From positions 1,240,001-1,304,000 of the forward strand of contig OY756141.1 of the NCBI GenBank assembly GCA_963576785.1: 64,000 nt of DNA. The letters run 5' to 3'. Origin of the DNA: Chlorophyllum brunneum. Lineage: Eukaryota > Basidiomycota > Agaricomycetes > Agaricales > Agaricaceae. The translations under genes were made by a program, and so were the position numbers. This document shows, piece after piece, positions 11,958-22,933 of this stretch (positions are counted from its first letter, which is position 1; every line of letters begins with the position of its first letter). The notes below the pieces were generated by a model, which did no database searches, was not told where the DNA came from, and worked only from the letters and a program-made list of their open reading frames with translations.

Positions 11958-13332
11958 ATGTCACCCAAGAAACAAAGATTGCTCAAACGACAACGCACTG
12001 AAACAGAGGACGAGGGGTCCCAAAATTCCTCTTTGAAAAAGTCGAAGAGCGATGCCATGTCTCAACAACTAGAGAATCCTCAGCCAACTAATAAAGAGTT
12101 ACCAGTCCATATCAGCTTTCTACCCCGGACACCAAACACTCTCCGTATTGCCACCTGGAATGTCTGTGGTCTTTCAGCCAGCCAAAAGAAAGTACGTCCG
12201 CATCTGGGAATTGCCTGTCGACCCGGCTGATTGACAGAACCATAGGGCTTCAAACATTATATAGAAGCTGAAGACGCGGATATTATAGTCCTTACAGAAA
12301 CAAAGGTACGTCTTACCGCCTTCGAACGATGGGGCACTCGAGACTTGTTCTTCCGTTCAGGTCAACGAGCAGCCTGTGGACCCCGCCTTGAACACGAGAT
12401 ACCCTCATTCGTATTGGAGTATTTCCGAGACAAAGACTTATTGTGCGCACCGTCGATAGTGTTTCCAACTACTCCACCCTGACGCCCAACAGCTGGCACT
12501 GCCATACTTTCAAAGCACAAACCGCTCTCAGTGACCAAAACACTACCCAACCACCCAAATCCCAAGTCAGTCAAAGGCCGTATCATTACCTTAGAATTTG
12601 AAGATTATTATCTCATCGGAACATACGTTGTGAACGCCGGAAAAGAACTCAAAGTATGTGCTACTTCAGTTGTATATATTTCAAGTCCCACAATTGAGAA
12701 TTGTTAGACGCTAGAAGACAAGAAGGAATGGAACAAGTATTTTGAACTTTATATTCGCCACCTAGACAGAACGAAACCCGTGATATGGACCGGCGACCTC
12801 AATGTCGCCCCTACAGCAAAAGGAAAGCCTACCCTACCCCCATTCCGACTTCCCTCCTGATCCCAAATAATAGACCTTGCCAGCGCAAAGAGGAACTGGA
12901 ATAAAACAGCGGGTTACACCGAAACAGAGACAACTTCCTTCAAAAATATTCTAAACCCTCCAGAAGACATTGCCGCTGGAAAATTTGTTGACATTTGGCG
13001 CCAGTTACATCCTGATGACCAACATTACACCTACTTCTCTTACCGGTTCAACTGCCGGCTTAAGGGGCTGGGCTGGAGACTGGACATGTGTAATTTCTGC
13101 CCCCCCCCCCTGTTCTATGCACCAGCTACTCAAGGAAGCAATTACAGTTGTTCTAAGCGAACGGATTGCTGAACGTGTGAAAATGGTATGTTACCTCCCT
13201 GTGCTATCATGTCTCTTATTCTAATTCTTGCCGCAGTGTGAGATTAGGAGCGAAATATATGGCGCCTCGGATCACTGTCCCGTGGTCATGGAATTTGAAG
13301 GTATCGTGAAATTTTCTTTTTTCTTCAGATAA
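11958..13332 (+). CDS. Class II AP endonuclease (ExoIII/APE1 family) with a non-canonical splice donor
   Basis: Base-excision-repair nuclease that nicks DNA at abasic sites. After a basic, Lys-rich leader (possible nuclear signal, 11961-12050), the EEP-fold motifs run in order: IATWNVCGL (metal-binding Asn), DADIIVLTETK (Glu), WTGDLNVAPT (Asp/Asn), LDIVLSERIAERVKM and GASDHCPVVM (terminal Asp/His). Most introns are GT-AG, including one that joins KTYS to GTAILSKHKPL. The exception is the intron after WTGDLNVAPTAK. The reading frame needs an intron at 12823-12873, but the donor reads G|GAAAGC instead of G|GTAAGC. Without splicing there, a stop follows after fourteen codons and the SDH motif is lost. 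The gene may thus be a damaged allele, use GA-AG splicing, or contain a sequence error. The exact 3' end (13332, or a short last intron) is uncertain. Confidence 0.8.
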
Positions 13333-13360
13333 GGATTAAAAGAAAAACCCTAGATTATGT

Positions 13361-13442
13361 GGGGGCATAGCTCAGTTGGGAGAGCAGTAGACTGAAGTGA
13401 CTCGTATTCTAAAGGTCCCGCGTTCGATCCGCGGTGCCCCCA
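13361..13442 (+). tRNA. tRNA-Phe (anticodon GAA) with a short intron
   Basis: The acceptor arms GGGGGCA (13361-13367) and TGCCCCC pair perfectly over seven bases. The D arm is GCTCAGTTGGGAGAGC, and the T arm CCGCG-TTCGATC-CGCGG is perfect. The anticodon loop CTGAAG places GAA at 13394-13396. About nine extra bases after position 37 are best read as the intron usual for eukaryotic tRNA-Phe. Internal A and B boxes are present. It lies 28 bp after the AP endonuclease stop. Confidence 0.9.
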
Positions 13443-13549
13443 TTTTTCCTCGTTGACCAGGGCAATCACTATGCAATCTCACCCCCACTCTGCGAGCAAA
13501 TGTGATCCATCGCTCAAAAATAGTGATAATAAGTTCCCCAGACCAAGAA

Positions 13550-14876
13550 TCAATATTCACCAAATTTTACATGACCAGTCTGCTCTGCATGCATACGGGC
13601 TTCTTTCTCCCCCTTCAAACCCTTTCCACATTGCTTGGGTTATCGGTCAGGCAACGAATAAAGACATAGCCTAGTAACCTACCTCACACTTAAGGTCGAA
13701 CGTGCTTGTGTTGGTATATGCCTTCTTGGCACGAAGGATATCAACCAATTTTTTCACGGCTGCTAGGATGGGATCGGTTGCGTCGTCCAGTGAGCCCTAC
13801 AATACTTTAAGAATAGAACGACGGTTTAGAGGCTAAACCCACCACCGGGAACAATGTCTGGTGCCATTCACTTGGGGCATCAGCCATTGGCGCAAGCGAG
13901 GCCGCATCATAATGTATGCCTGAATAAATCACGACGCAACGCATACCATTGCTTTCACCTTCCGGTGGTGAAAATTGGTCGATGCGTCCAGTCTCGACAT
14001 CAATGCTAGCAATCTCAACACCATAGTGTTTAGCTAAAACGCCGAGCTCAATTGCACCTCCCCATGTAGTCGGCTTCATGATCGTTTGGATATACTGAGC
14101 CGGAGGCATCCTTTTCAGAGCACTTTGTATGAAGTCCCAAATACGATAGGTGACTAACATACCCAAGTATGGCTTCGCTGTAAGTCCCGGGATCATCTCG
14201 AATGCCATCAGCGACGACTAAGAAAAGCGCTTTGAATCAGATTATCCAAGAACAAGGTTAAGGGCTACTTTTTCGCAGATCTTGTGCCTTGTTGATGCTT
14301 TGTTCGAATATAAGTGCGGTGGCCGAAAAGAGGCAGGAGTTGTCGTCAGGCACTACCTAAGTAGCTGGGCTTGGCTGCAAAGTCCGAATAGACAGTAGAG
14401 ACGTACTCGATGCACAAGCACGCTTCCGTCGGCCGTATCGATAAAATCAGGACCAGTGGAACTGCTTGGCAATGGCGACAAGATCGAAGGGGTTGTTTCA
14501 GAGGGACGGGGGGGATTGGGCAGGCCTGGAGGCGGGGCGGTGACCGAAGGAGCTTGCAAAGGTGCTCCGAAGGATTCAGACGCAGAGGCCTCGCTTACAA
14601 TGATCTGGTCCCCTTTCACAATTCCGAGACTGGAGAGAGGAAGCTCCGGAATCAAGGTTAGGGGTTTAGGTGGGTATCCAGTCTTGACTATGGACGAGAC
14701 TAGTGAGGATGCGAAAAAGTAGCCCCTCGGGTGGACGTACCAGCCTGGCGCGAAGGTAATATGTCGCTGGCTGCGAAAATTTGCTGCTGAAAGTCCTGGA
14801 CAGTGAAGGTATCGTCATCGAGAGGGATTTGGAGGGTTGAGACGCCCTTCGGGTGCCTCAGGCGGACTGGGACCAT
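13550..14876 (-). CDS. OTU1: OTU-domain deubiquitinase OTU1/YOD1
   Basis: Cysteine deubiquitinase that works with the p97/Cdc48 ATPase in ER-associated degradation. Order of parts: an N-terminal ubiquitin-like UBX-type fold (MVPVRLRHPKGVSTLQIPLD, then TGYPPKPL and LGIVKGDQIIVSE); a Pro-rich linker; the OTU catalytic box VPDDNSCLFSA (Asp and Cys, near 14345); WGGAIELGVLAKHYGVEIAS; the His segment IYSGIHYDA; and a C-terminal C2H2 finger (CKQCGKGLKGEKEARMHA...H). This is the exact OTU1/YOD1 architecture. The first intron (GT-AG) splits the UBX fold after SRQA. The stop is at 13550-13552. The gene is divergent from the HSP9-like gene, 329 bp apart. Confidence 0.9.
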
Positions 14877-15205
14877 GGCGTTCCAAGCAGCTCCTATCGA
14901 TGGTGGATGTGGATGCTGTCATTTGTTTGCGGCAGTATGGCACCTGCCTCTTCTGGCTAATTAATGCATGAGGCTCAGACGGAACCGTGCAATGACGCGC
15001 TGACCTCCCTGCGCGTCATCCATGTCATGTCCGGGGCGCATCATCGGCGGATCACTTGTGTCCTGATAAACGTATAAAGCACCTCGCCTTCAACCTACCC
15101 GCCTTCAACCTACCAGCCAACTGAACCACCCCCAAGTGCGCCTCCGCCCTTTCCTCTGTTCTTAACTTCATACTGAATCCTCGCAGTCCCATATAACAGC
15201 ACGCC
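14877..15205. promoter_or_regulatory. Divergent promoter region of OTU1 and the HSP9-like gene
   Basis: A TATAAA element at 15073-15078 fits the HSP9-like gene (ATG 15206, about 130 bp further on). A perfect 15-bp tandem duplication, CGCCTTCAACCTACC, occupies 15085-15099 and 15100-15114, just after the TATA element and so probably in the 5' leader. I see no coding potential. Confidence 0.5.
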
Positions 15206-15600
15206 ATGTCCGACACCGGTCGTCAGTCTTTCACCGACAAGATAGAGTCCACTCTGAAGGTTTGATTCTGTTCCCATCCAAAGCGTTTGCTCAGCACTTA
15301 TTTTTGCGTAGCCCGACTCCCAGAAGGGTGCTACGCAGCAATTTGGTGATCAGGTAAAGGACACCATGGATTCTGCCGCGTCTACTCTGCAGCCCAACGT
15401 TAGTGCTCCAGTTGCGGTTCATTCTCATAGTACTGATAATGCGGCAGAGCCAGAAGTCAGACACCCAAAAAGTGGGCGATGCCGTGAGCCGCAATGATAA
15501 CGAGAATCAGGTGCATATACTTCAGTTTTATTTCGGTTGGCTCTGACGCGGTTCACAGGAATCTGTGCTTGATAAGGCCAAGGATGCGTTTGGAATGTAA
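15206..15600 (+). CDS. HSP9/HSP12-family stress protein
   Basis: Small hydrophilic protein of the family that accumulates in stress and stationary phase and stabilises membranes in yeasts. Four short exons read MSDTGRQSFTDKIESTLK, PDSQKGATQQFGDQVKDTMD, a Ser/Gln-rich middle, and ESVLDKAKDAFGM before the stop at 15600. The full product is only about 80 residues, the usual size. The starting Ser-Asp-Thr-Gly-Arg and the repeated amphipathic Lys/Asp pattern are diagnostic. It has a TATA element, consistent with strong inducible expression. It is convergent with CHM7, 93 bp between stops. Confidence 0.87.
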
Positions 15601-15693
15601 TGTATTGTCGGATAGAACGTCTGGTATTGTAATATGATATGGACACTGAAGGACGCTTAAATGCATTACACTGTTGCAAGATAATCACGTGTA

Positions 15694-17320
15694 CTAAGTT
15701 ACAAGGTCGGGAATTCGACGGGAGGGACGGGAGGGCAGTGGAACATTCCCTATAGTCTTCAATGGGACGTTTGGTACTTGAGGTAGGTTTAATGTCTCTG
15801 CGATGCCTGGGCCAGTTTCGACGTCCTTGACCAGAGCCTTCCACTCTTCTTCCAGCTCTAGATCAGTGACCTCCAGATCCAAGGCTACGTCGCCACCAAT
15901 CCTTATCGCACTGTCAACTTCTCGGGCATTTTGATTTGCTTCTGCCAATGCATCCATTGTCTTATCAATATTTTCGCCCTGAAGAGAAGAATGAGCGAGA
16001 ATGGCGCGCAGCGTGGCCGTCGACGATTCAAAGGTTTTCATGATCTGGTGAAATCCAGGTCAGGAAAGTGCCGCGCACGAGCGAGCTACGCAACTCACCT
16101 GTATATCGCCTGCCGCTGTCTCAATGGAGATCATGGTACCCTCCAGAGTACCCAAAGAAGCGAGCCTTTTGTTCAAAAGCCCTTCGAGTTGTTTTCGCGA
16201 TCTCAGATAGCTGAGAGCCAATGGCCTCCGCTCCTGTTGTAAAGCACTCATAGCTTTCTTCGTACATCTAGGAATTTGCGATATTGACAAGAGAAAAAGA
16301 ATGGAACAAAGAATAGACCTTACTCATTCATCTTGTTCTGTACGCCATCAACTTGGTGCTGAATGTTGGATATGGCGGATTTCAATTCAAGAATACCATG
16401 GTCAACGACCGTGATAAGGCGCTCTTCGGGTGTGGCAGTGTTGTCGACAAACTTGACGACCTATGATAGGACTATCAGCTAAAGGTGCTGGGCCCAAGAA
16501 CAATACATTCACCTCATCATCAAGAACCAGAACTTTACGCTCCCTCTCAAGGTATTTAACAAGGACCCGTGCGTCCGTTTCGCCCAATTGCTCGTTTGAT
16601 CCACCAAAGATGGATGCAAATGACCGTCTGAATCCCTCAAATGTGTACAATGCGTCGGCCGGGCCTGTCATTCTGGTCTCCTGTAATGACGTAATTGTAT
16701 CTGCCGCCTTTTCGACCAGTTGTAGCATAATATATTCGCCCCACCAATCCGCATCCTTCCGTGTCTGCGAAGTGGAGCTCAATATACCCTCATCCCCAAC
16801 GATACCGACTTGTTCCAATGCCCACCACAGTGGCCGCCCCACAACAAAGGAAGCAATGCGATATGGTAACCAACCCGGGTCATAGACCGAGGCTTTGGAA
16901 TTCATAAAGTCAGTCAAAAGTATCAGAGTTTTATCTGAGCGTAGTTCATTCTTGCTAGGACAAAGTCTTGCTTGAGGTCAATGCGAATTATGAGGGATCT
17001 GAATGACTCACGACGACAGCACCCATCGCTAGAGGTTTGCCAATCTTCTCTAGCCTCACACGATCCAGAAAGCTGTGATTAGCGTGAAGAACAAGCCTGG
17101 CCCCCGAGATTCCAGCCGTATCTTGCTGGAACCCAGAGTCAACTAAAGCTTCGAGTGCCTTTCGCCACCATTCCACGTTTGTATGAAAGGCCGTTGGGTT
17201 GGATTGTTTCTGACGCGAGAAGTCTGAATACAGAGCCTGGAGCCGGGGTCTGGACGTGTTTGCAAAAAGACGACCGGAGGAAAGAGGGTTTACAGAAGCT
17301 GGAGAGCCTGGCGTTGTCAT
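15694..17320 (-). CDS. CHM7: CHM7/CHMP7-like ESCRT-III protein
   Basis: ESCRT-III-related protein that recruits the membrane-remodelling machinery to the nuclear envelope. The N-terminal half (17320-16460) is the winged-helix part: EWWRKALEALVDSGFQ, PLAMGAVV, DPGWLPYRIASFVVGRPLWW and ARVLVKYLERERKVLVLD. The C-terminal half is an SNF7-type coiled coil (LKSAISNIQHQVDGVQNKMN, AMSALQQERRPLALSYLRSR, MKTFESSTATLRAILAH, MDALAEANQNAREVDSAI). The length of about 480 residues suits CHMP7. Start ATG at 17320 (MTTPGSPAS) is likely; upstream sequence in frame back to 17380 gives no better start. The sequence ends with a short MIM-like acidic segment and PDLVT before the stop. It lies 123 bp downstream of the neighbouring membrane-protein gene. 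Confidence 0.8.
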
Positions 17321-17443
17321 CCTTGCGTCGTGTCGAGCAGTGCAAAGGTCAACCAAGTAGTCAGATCTTAGATTCCACACGTCACGGGTTCACAAATATA
17401 TTACACGCCGCGTGACATCGAGACAGCGACTCAACCACTGGTA

Positions 17444-19003
17444 TCATTGTCCTGTGCTTTGTGTGCTAGGCAGGGTGTTTCCTCTCGCCGTCCGCCTCCA
17501 GTTAGGGTTGGTGAAAGGATTAGGACGTGTAGAAGTCGCAGAATTAGGGGCACTGAGGTGCCCTCTGGAATGACTTTCCGAGTGTCCTCCTATAGTGAAC
17601 TCGGAGGACTCCACCGCAGGAGAATAGGGTTCCTTATCGGGTGAGGTATGCTATAGTTGATCAGACTCAAGGTGATGGGCTGAGAGAAAATATCGCGTAC
17701 GTATAAATAACTAGGTAGAGATATCCTGGAGGCAGCCTGGCCCACGTTCTCCGGGTTTCTGTTAACTGTATCTATCTCTAGTGGGCTGTAAACGAACGAG
17801 GGTCCTTGGTCCCTTGCGGTGGGAATTTGAGGAATTTTCACTCCTAGAATTTTCTTGTATACTGGGGTGCGTGTTGCGGACGGATTTCGTACTCGAAGGC
17901 GTCGAGGGCCCAGGAACAATAAATACACTCCGAGGATGACTACGGCTACTCCCACAATCGATCCTACGACACTTGCGGCAATGATGAGACTTTTGTGGAG
18001 ACCACCATTGCTTGAAGCTGTTGACGATACAATAGCATCACCAGTGGGACTCCCTTGCGTGGAGGCTGGGCGTAGACCGGTACTGGAGAGTCGGCTAGAT
18101 GTCGGACCCTCAGTTGTGTCAGGTAGGTTCACAGGTGTCTCTACATTTTTTCGAGTCGTCACCATGGAGGAGGCTGTGATTCCGGTGTTAAGAGTCTGAG
18201 TTTCTGTTATCAAGTTTGGATCACCGTAAAGGGTTTCCGGAAAAAAAGATCCTCACTAGTTATAGCCACCCGAATAGCTTCATCCATATCAAAACGAGTA
18301 CAACTGGCCTGTTATTGAGACGTAAGTGTTGAAGTAAGCCTCCGGGGCTAAGAGATATACCAACAGACATAGAATTGAACGCCCAGGACGGTACAATAAT
18401 GTTGCTGGAGATGTTCATAGGAAATCTATATGTGAGTAAGTAGTCTGCCTCCCTACTGAAGGTTCGGTTGACTCACGTAGCGAGATATGATAGAGCACAA
18501 TGTTTCGTCCACGAAGGCCAACTAAGGCAAAAGTGATGAGGCGCAGTGCTGGTTATACTCCGGTCGATGTCAAGCTCACTCGACAAAAAAGCGGTCCTGG
18601 CATGCTGCACAGACGGACAATAGGGAGTAGACTACAGAGTTACAGGCACAGACGTCATGTGTATTCTTCGGGTCGGGGCCTAGATAGACTTCGTTTTCCG
18701 CCAATCGTGAAATTGTGACTGCATATCTCGGTAGGTCGATTAGAGCTTTGATTCGAATGCATCGAATACGGCACCCACCATCCGTAGTGTGGCGGCAATT
18801 GCCCTGCAGCAGAGCAGCGACGACGCAAGGATCTTGACCTTTGTCATTTCTGGCCTAGATTGATTTCCATTATCCGTGGGATCGAAATCGCAAGGACATC
18901 AATTTACCCAATCAAATGACGATGAGCATATCACCTGAGACTTCTGCGCTAGCAAGCTTCCGGCCCAAAGCAAGATGCCAATGGCCACGGTCCACCAGGT
19001 CAT
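17444..19003 (-). CDS. Cys-rich ectodomain single-pass membrane protein, array member A
   Basis: Member of an uncharacterised basidiomycete family. Signal peptide MTWWTVAIGILLWAGSLLA is followed by ICSSSFDW and, across an intron, NDKGQDPCVVAALLQGNC. The core is VYLGPDPKN...CACNSVVYSLLSVCAACQ, then WPSWTKHCALSYLA, FPMNISSNIIVPSWAF and RFDMDEAIRVAI. A Ser/Thr stalk and one membrane helix (LIIAASVVGSIVGVAVVILG, about 17940-18010) come next, with a basic stop-transfer GPRRLRVRN. The cytoplasmic tail continues through a phase-0 intron after SLPSYLY to the stop at 17444. At least seven exons. The topology resembles cell-surface receptors or wall sensors, but this is inference only. Members A, B and C lie head-to-tail. 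Confidence 0.78.
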
Positions 19004-19570
19004 GTCCTTTGGATGAAGAGACTGAAGAGTGTCAAATGCAGGGCGGCTCGACGGTCGGGAGATTAATCATGGGAGACAAATCTTCGGGAAATATTCAGGA
19101 CCCTGGAGAAGACCTGTTTCTCCCGGTTCTTCATGTACCCACGAAGACTTCCTCTAATTCCTCTCCCGAATTAATCACCCAAAGTAGCACCTCCACCGCC
19201 TTTCACATGTGGAAACCCAAGCACAAGGTCATGAGTTGCCTTTCCAAGAAGGGAGACAAGAGAAATCTTCTCAAACGCTGAAGGTCTTGGTGCCGCGTTT
19301 GCCACGGGGCTCCGGAAGAACAGAAGTGGAGAAGCGGCGTTTGGCTCTCAAAATAAAACCAAAGATTCTTACAAGATGAGAGGCCCTTAAAGGTGAGATG
19401 TACACACGGCGAATGATCCAGCAGTAATAGTTGGTTGCACGTGCGCCAGGGCTGGTGGCATGAATAACACAATGGTTGATGCTGGTAACTGTTATACAAC
19501 CTAGGTAAAGGTACAATCACCACTGAAGGCTCGTGGACTATCAAAGGGGTGGGCGGGAACCACCCAAGCA
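19004..19570. other. Spacer between array members A and B
   Basis: This 567-bp gap should hold the member A promoter. Open frames on both strands (for example 18916-19281 plus, 19203-19574 minus) show no family similarity. They overlap member A or lack plausible starts, so I leave them out. Confidence 0.4.
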
Positions 19571-20958
19571 TCAAACTTCTGCAGCCCCGGTATAACCGCG
19601 TGGACCAGTAAAGGTGCTAGGGCTTTGAGCGGTGATGACGGTTCCCGGGCTTTGGGCGCTTTGCGGGTTGTTAACATCGTCCACCGAGTTTCTTCCTGGA
19701 CCGGTAGTGTAATATGTAGACGCATCTGGGGAGACTGGTTGTCGGCCTATTTCGGAAGCACTCTACGTGAAGCGAATGATCTAGCTGTGTGTGGTCGAGT
19801 CCAGACAGTTTACTTACATATATATACGGCGTGATAATGGATGTAGGGTCTGATAAAGACCTCCCATGCATATGCTGATCGAAAGGAAGTAACGCGGGTG
19901 ATTTATCGTTGACGGGACTGAGTGGTTCCTCCAGAGGTGCTGGTTTAGGATTACGACGTCGCTTAGATCGAAGTTTCCTCCAGAAGAGGAACAGCAGGAT
20001 GATGATGACAGCGACTAGGACGCCAATGGTAATGCCAGCGATAGCACCTGAGCTGAGACCACCAGAGTCATTCGGCTGCGGCCCATTATCGCCAGAGACT
20101 GGAGCAGGGGGCGAAGAGGGTAACGTTGGTTGTGGAGGTAGCCCGTTCGTTGTGCTGGTCGACGTCGAACCGGTGTTCGTGGTACTGGGGAAAGCATTAG
20201 CTCTTTCTGCTTCTGTCAAACGGGTTAACCATAGAAGTCATCACACATATAGAGCGCGGCTCACCCCGTTCGGCCGCGAGCGGGTCAAATGTATTATTTG
20301 TCTGGAGGAGTGATGAGATGCAACTCGGATACACACATTGGGATCAGCGCCTACCAACGAGATGTTGAGAGTGGCCCATGAAGGAAGTTCTGTGTTTGGG
20401 GGAATTGTTCTAGGGAACCTGGTGAAAAGGCCCGGAATGAACTCGAATTTTGCAGATAAATGGTTTTCTAGCTCTGACGTACTGGCCAACTGTGATGAGG
20501 GTCGGACAGTTCATTGCCCACGTTGAGTAATTCGTGAAAGTCCTGTTCTGACATCCACCGCAGGCACTGATGAGTGAATATGTCACTGAGTTGCAGAGGC
20601 AAGGATCTGCGTTCGCAAAATTAGGTCCGACATAATGGTTTCCCGGAGGCACTGTGTCCACGGAGGTGGCTGCGGCGTGTGTCAGTTGCTAAAGGATTCC
20701 TCAGATTATGCGACATACGACGCCCCGAGCAAATTGTCTCCAAGTACGCTCCTACAAGGCAAGGGGTCTGACCGAGCGAGTTGATGGACTAGATCGCAGT
20801 TTATCACATCAGTACTTCGACTGCAACTTGGTGGGGGGCACTCTTACCCATTGGTATTCTGGAATGCATTGAGTAACATTTGAGGTTTGCGCAAGAACTC
20901 GAGCGGTGATGCTCAGCAATAGTACCAGCAAGATGCGGCCGCTCAGACTCTGGACCAT
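19571..20958 (-). CDS. Cys-rich ectodomain single-pass membrane protein, array member B
   Basis: Closest of the group to the family consensus. The signal peptide is MVQSLSGRILLVLLLSITARV. Then come CIPEYQW, NSLGQTPCLVGAYLETIC, PPGNHYVGPNFANADPC, LCNSVTYSLISACGGCQ, YSTWAMNCPTLI, FPRTIPPNTELPSWATLN and NNTFDPLAAER, each in its own small exon with in-phase GT-AG junctions. A Ser/Thr/Pro stalk precedes the helix GAIAGITIGVLVAVIIILLF and a basic anchor (WRKLRSKRRRNPK). The tail ends YTGAAEV, almost the same as member C (YTGAPEL). The open frame extends to 21000, but only the ATG at 20958 is a start. The cysteine pattern suggests disulfides in an extracellular fold. No enzymatic motif is visible; the role is unknown. 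Confidence 0.82.
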
Positions 20959-21344
20959 GGTAGGGGGGGTACTATCTAGCTTGAGGGAAAACAAAGCCAA
21001 CTCGGTCAGTATTCACATATTCATATATTATTCATAGCCGGATTAGTATCATGAGACTGCTTCGTTAGTTGATGGATGAAAATAAGACAGTGCGCGAGGC
21101 TGGAACAATATGTTGAGGCAGTGTTCTTACGGCTTCGTTCACCCACTAGGGTGGGATTGCTCAGCTATCTTACACCACATCAATCACAGCATTGATGGAA
21201 AGAATCCTTCGACTGATGTACATCTATGGATATGTACGATTTTGCAGGTCTGGGATTGAACAAGTGGACAACTCTGCCATTTTATGGGAACGGTAATGAT
21301 CACAAAGGAGTGAAATATATAATGAACATATCAGCAAGGGGTTT
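20959..21344. other. Spacer between array members B and C
   Basis: This 386-bp gap probably holds the promoter of member B and the 3' end of member C. It is AT-rich around 21010-21035 (ATATTCATATATTATTCATA). No gene is seen. Confidence 0.4.
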
Positions 21345-22689
21345 CTAAAGTTCAGGGGCGCCTGTGTAGTGGCCAGTCGGAGCCGATGTCGGTATGTGAG
21401 GCTGTGCAACTTGTGGTGTGGAGCCTTGGAAAGAAGTGTACGTTGTGGAAGCGGGCGGAGGCGGATTAGTATTGGTGTAAGGGAAGGTGCTTGGGTCAGA
21501 TGGGTCCTAAGGCAGGTCAATTATGACGAGCGAAATGATACAAATAAATACATACGTAGAGCTTCTGGGATTGGGTAGCAGGATATGGGCTTGCGGTGCT
21601 CATACTTTGATCGGGATTATATGGGGCGGGGGTGTAAGCCGTCGTGTTGAAAGCCGAAGATGGTGGTTTCTCAGAAGCTTCACGACGACGACGAAGGAAG
21701 AAAAACACAAGGCCTGCAATCAATGCCAGACCAACAACCCCGCCGATGACTCCTCCAGCGATCGCGCCCGCGTGTGAACCTGAGCCGGACGAGCCACTGG
21801 AGTCGGGAACAGAGGTACCGCCGGAGCGTGGAGTGGTAAAGCCAGTTGTACTGAAAGTAGGGGGAGTCAGAGCGCTTGTGGCCGAAGGAACGGCGGTGGA
21901 TTCTGGGCGGTCTGAGGCCTAGTTAGAAAAGAAGGGTAGGTGGTGGTAAAAAGATGCTTACTCTCCAGACTCTCTGCTACTGTGATGTTGAAGCCATTGG
22001 TCACCTAAAGCAGTGCCAGGTTCTTAGAATAAACGGCAACTATTCGGTCGAGTACGAGCTTACCGAAATATCAGCGTACGCCCAGCCGGGGACCCTTGTA
22101 CCAGCTGGAATTGCCTGGGGGAAACTAGGACACTCCTCAGCGCGGATCCGTGCCAGAACCACTAATGCTCACACTGTAGAATATACTTGAGTGCAATTTG
22201 CATCATAGTCATCCCAACTTGATCATCGGATCAGTAGAGTGGCTATGGAACAGACGAAGGATATACCGGAGCCAATTCCGCCCCTGACATGCTGCACAAG
22301 CACTCAGCATGGAATAATAAACAGAGCTGCAACGGCAAGAATTTTGCACAAGTGGGGTCGGTCCCAGATACAGGAAGCCCGGGTCAAGGGGTTTCAGGGT
22401 AAAGACTGGTAAACAGCGCCATTAGCGAGCTGGGCGTTGATCAACTTGGACGGGATATAAAAACTCACCACCACCATTGCATACGCCTGCTAAGTCGGCA
22501 GCAATTTGGCAAGGACTGTCTCCCACGGAGTTGAAGGACTGTTGGCGGGGAAGGGCGTTAGACGCACAAACAACTGGGGGGAAATTCTCTCACCCATCTT
22601 AGAGAGTCTTCGGAGCAAACAGCTAGGGAGGTGGCCTGGGATAGGGCGCCGGGTAGAAAGAGGATGGCCAAGTAAGCAAGGAGGGGCAT
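21345..22689 (-). CDS. Cys-rich ectodomain single-pass membrane protein, array member C
   Basis: Signal peptide MPLLAYLAILFLPGALS is followed by VCSEDSLRW, then FNSVGDSPCQIAADLAGVC, GFLYLGPTPLVQNSCRC, SSVYYSMLSACAACQGRNW and, in later exons, YDANCTQVYST, FPQAIPAGTRVPGWAYADI and NGFNITVAESLE. The order and cysteine spacing match members A and B. A Ser/Thr stalk precedes the helix AGAIAGGVIGGVVGLALIAG and the anchor RRRREASEK. The cytoplasmic tail is Pro/Ser/Thr-rich (DPSDPSTFPYTNTN) and ends YTGAPEL with stop TAG at 21345-21347. About eight exons are needed. The family occurs widely in mushroom genomes without a known function; a sensor or adhesion role is a guess from topology. Confidence 0.82.
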
Positions 22690-22933
22690 GGCAATGGTGG
22701 TTGGAGCCAAATCAGCGCGCCTTCTGACGCGAGGCAGGCTTGCTATCCCTGGGATTACCTTATTCACCGCAGATGTTCATTCTGGGATTTTTGACGCCCA
22801 TCTGATAGCAATCTGGTTTTGGGGAAAAGAAAATGGCAGTGGGCCCGCATAGGACGCAGGTGACTAATGCACAGCTTTGCCCTGGTACCAATCACATCAA
22901 AAATACCAAACGTACACAACCTACACCACCTGC

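Noticed and set aside
11600..12058. Minus-strand open frame of 152 codons over the DUF7918/AP endonuclease starts
   Set aside because: It overlaps exon 1 of both divergent genes, whose reading is far better supported, so I take it as a shadow frame.
13111..13120. C11 run (13110-13120) in the AP endonuclease region, at first suspected to break the frame
   Set aside because: An intron from GTGTAA to TTACAG removes the run, and the spliced frame reads LDIVLSERIAER as expected.
18916..19281. Plus-strand open frame of 121 codons between array members A and B
   Set aside because: Its left part lies antisense to the signal-peptide exon of member A and the rest has no similarity.
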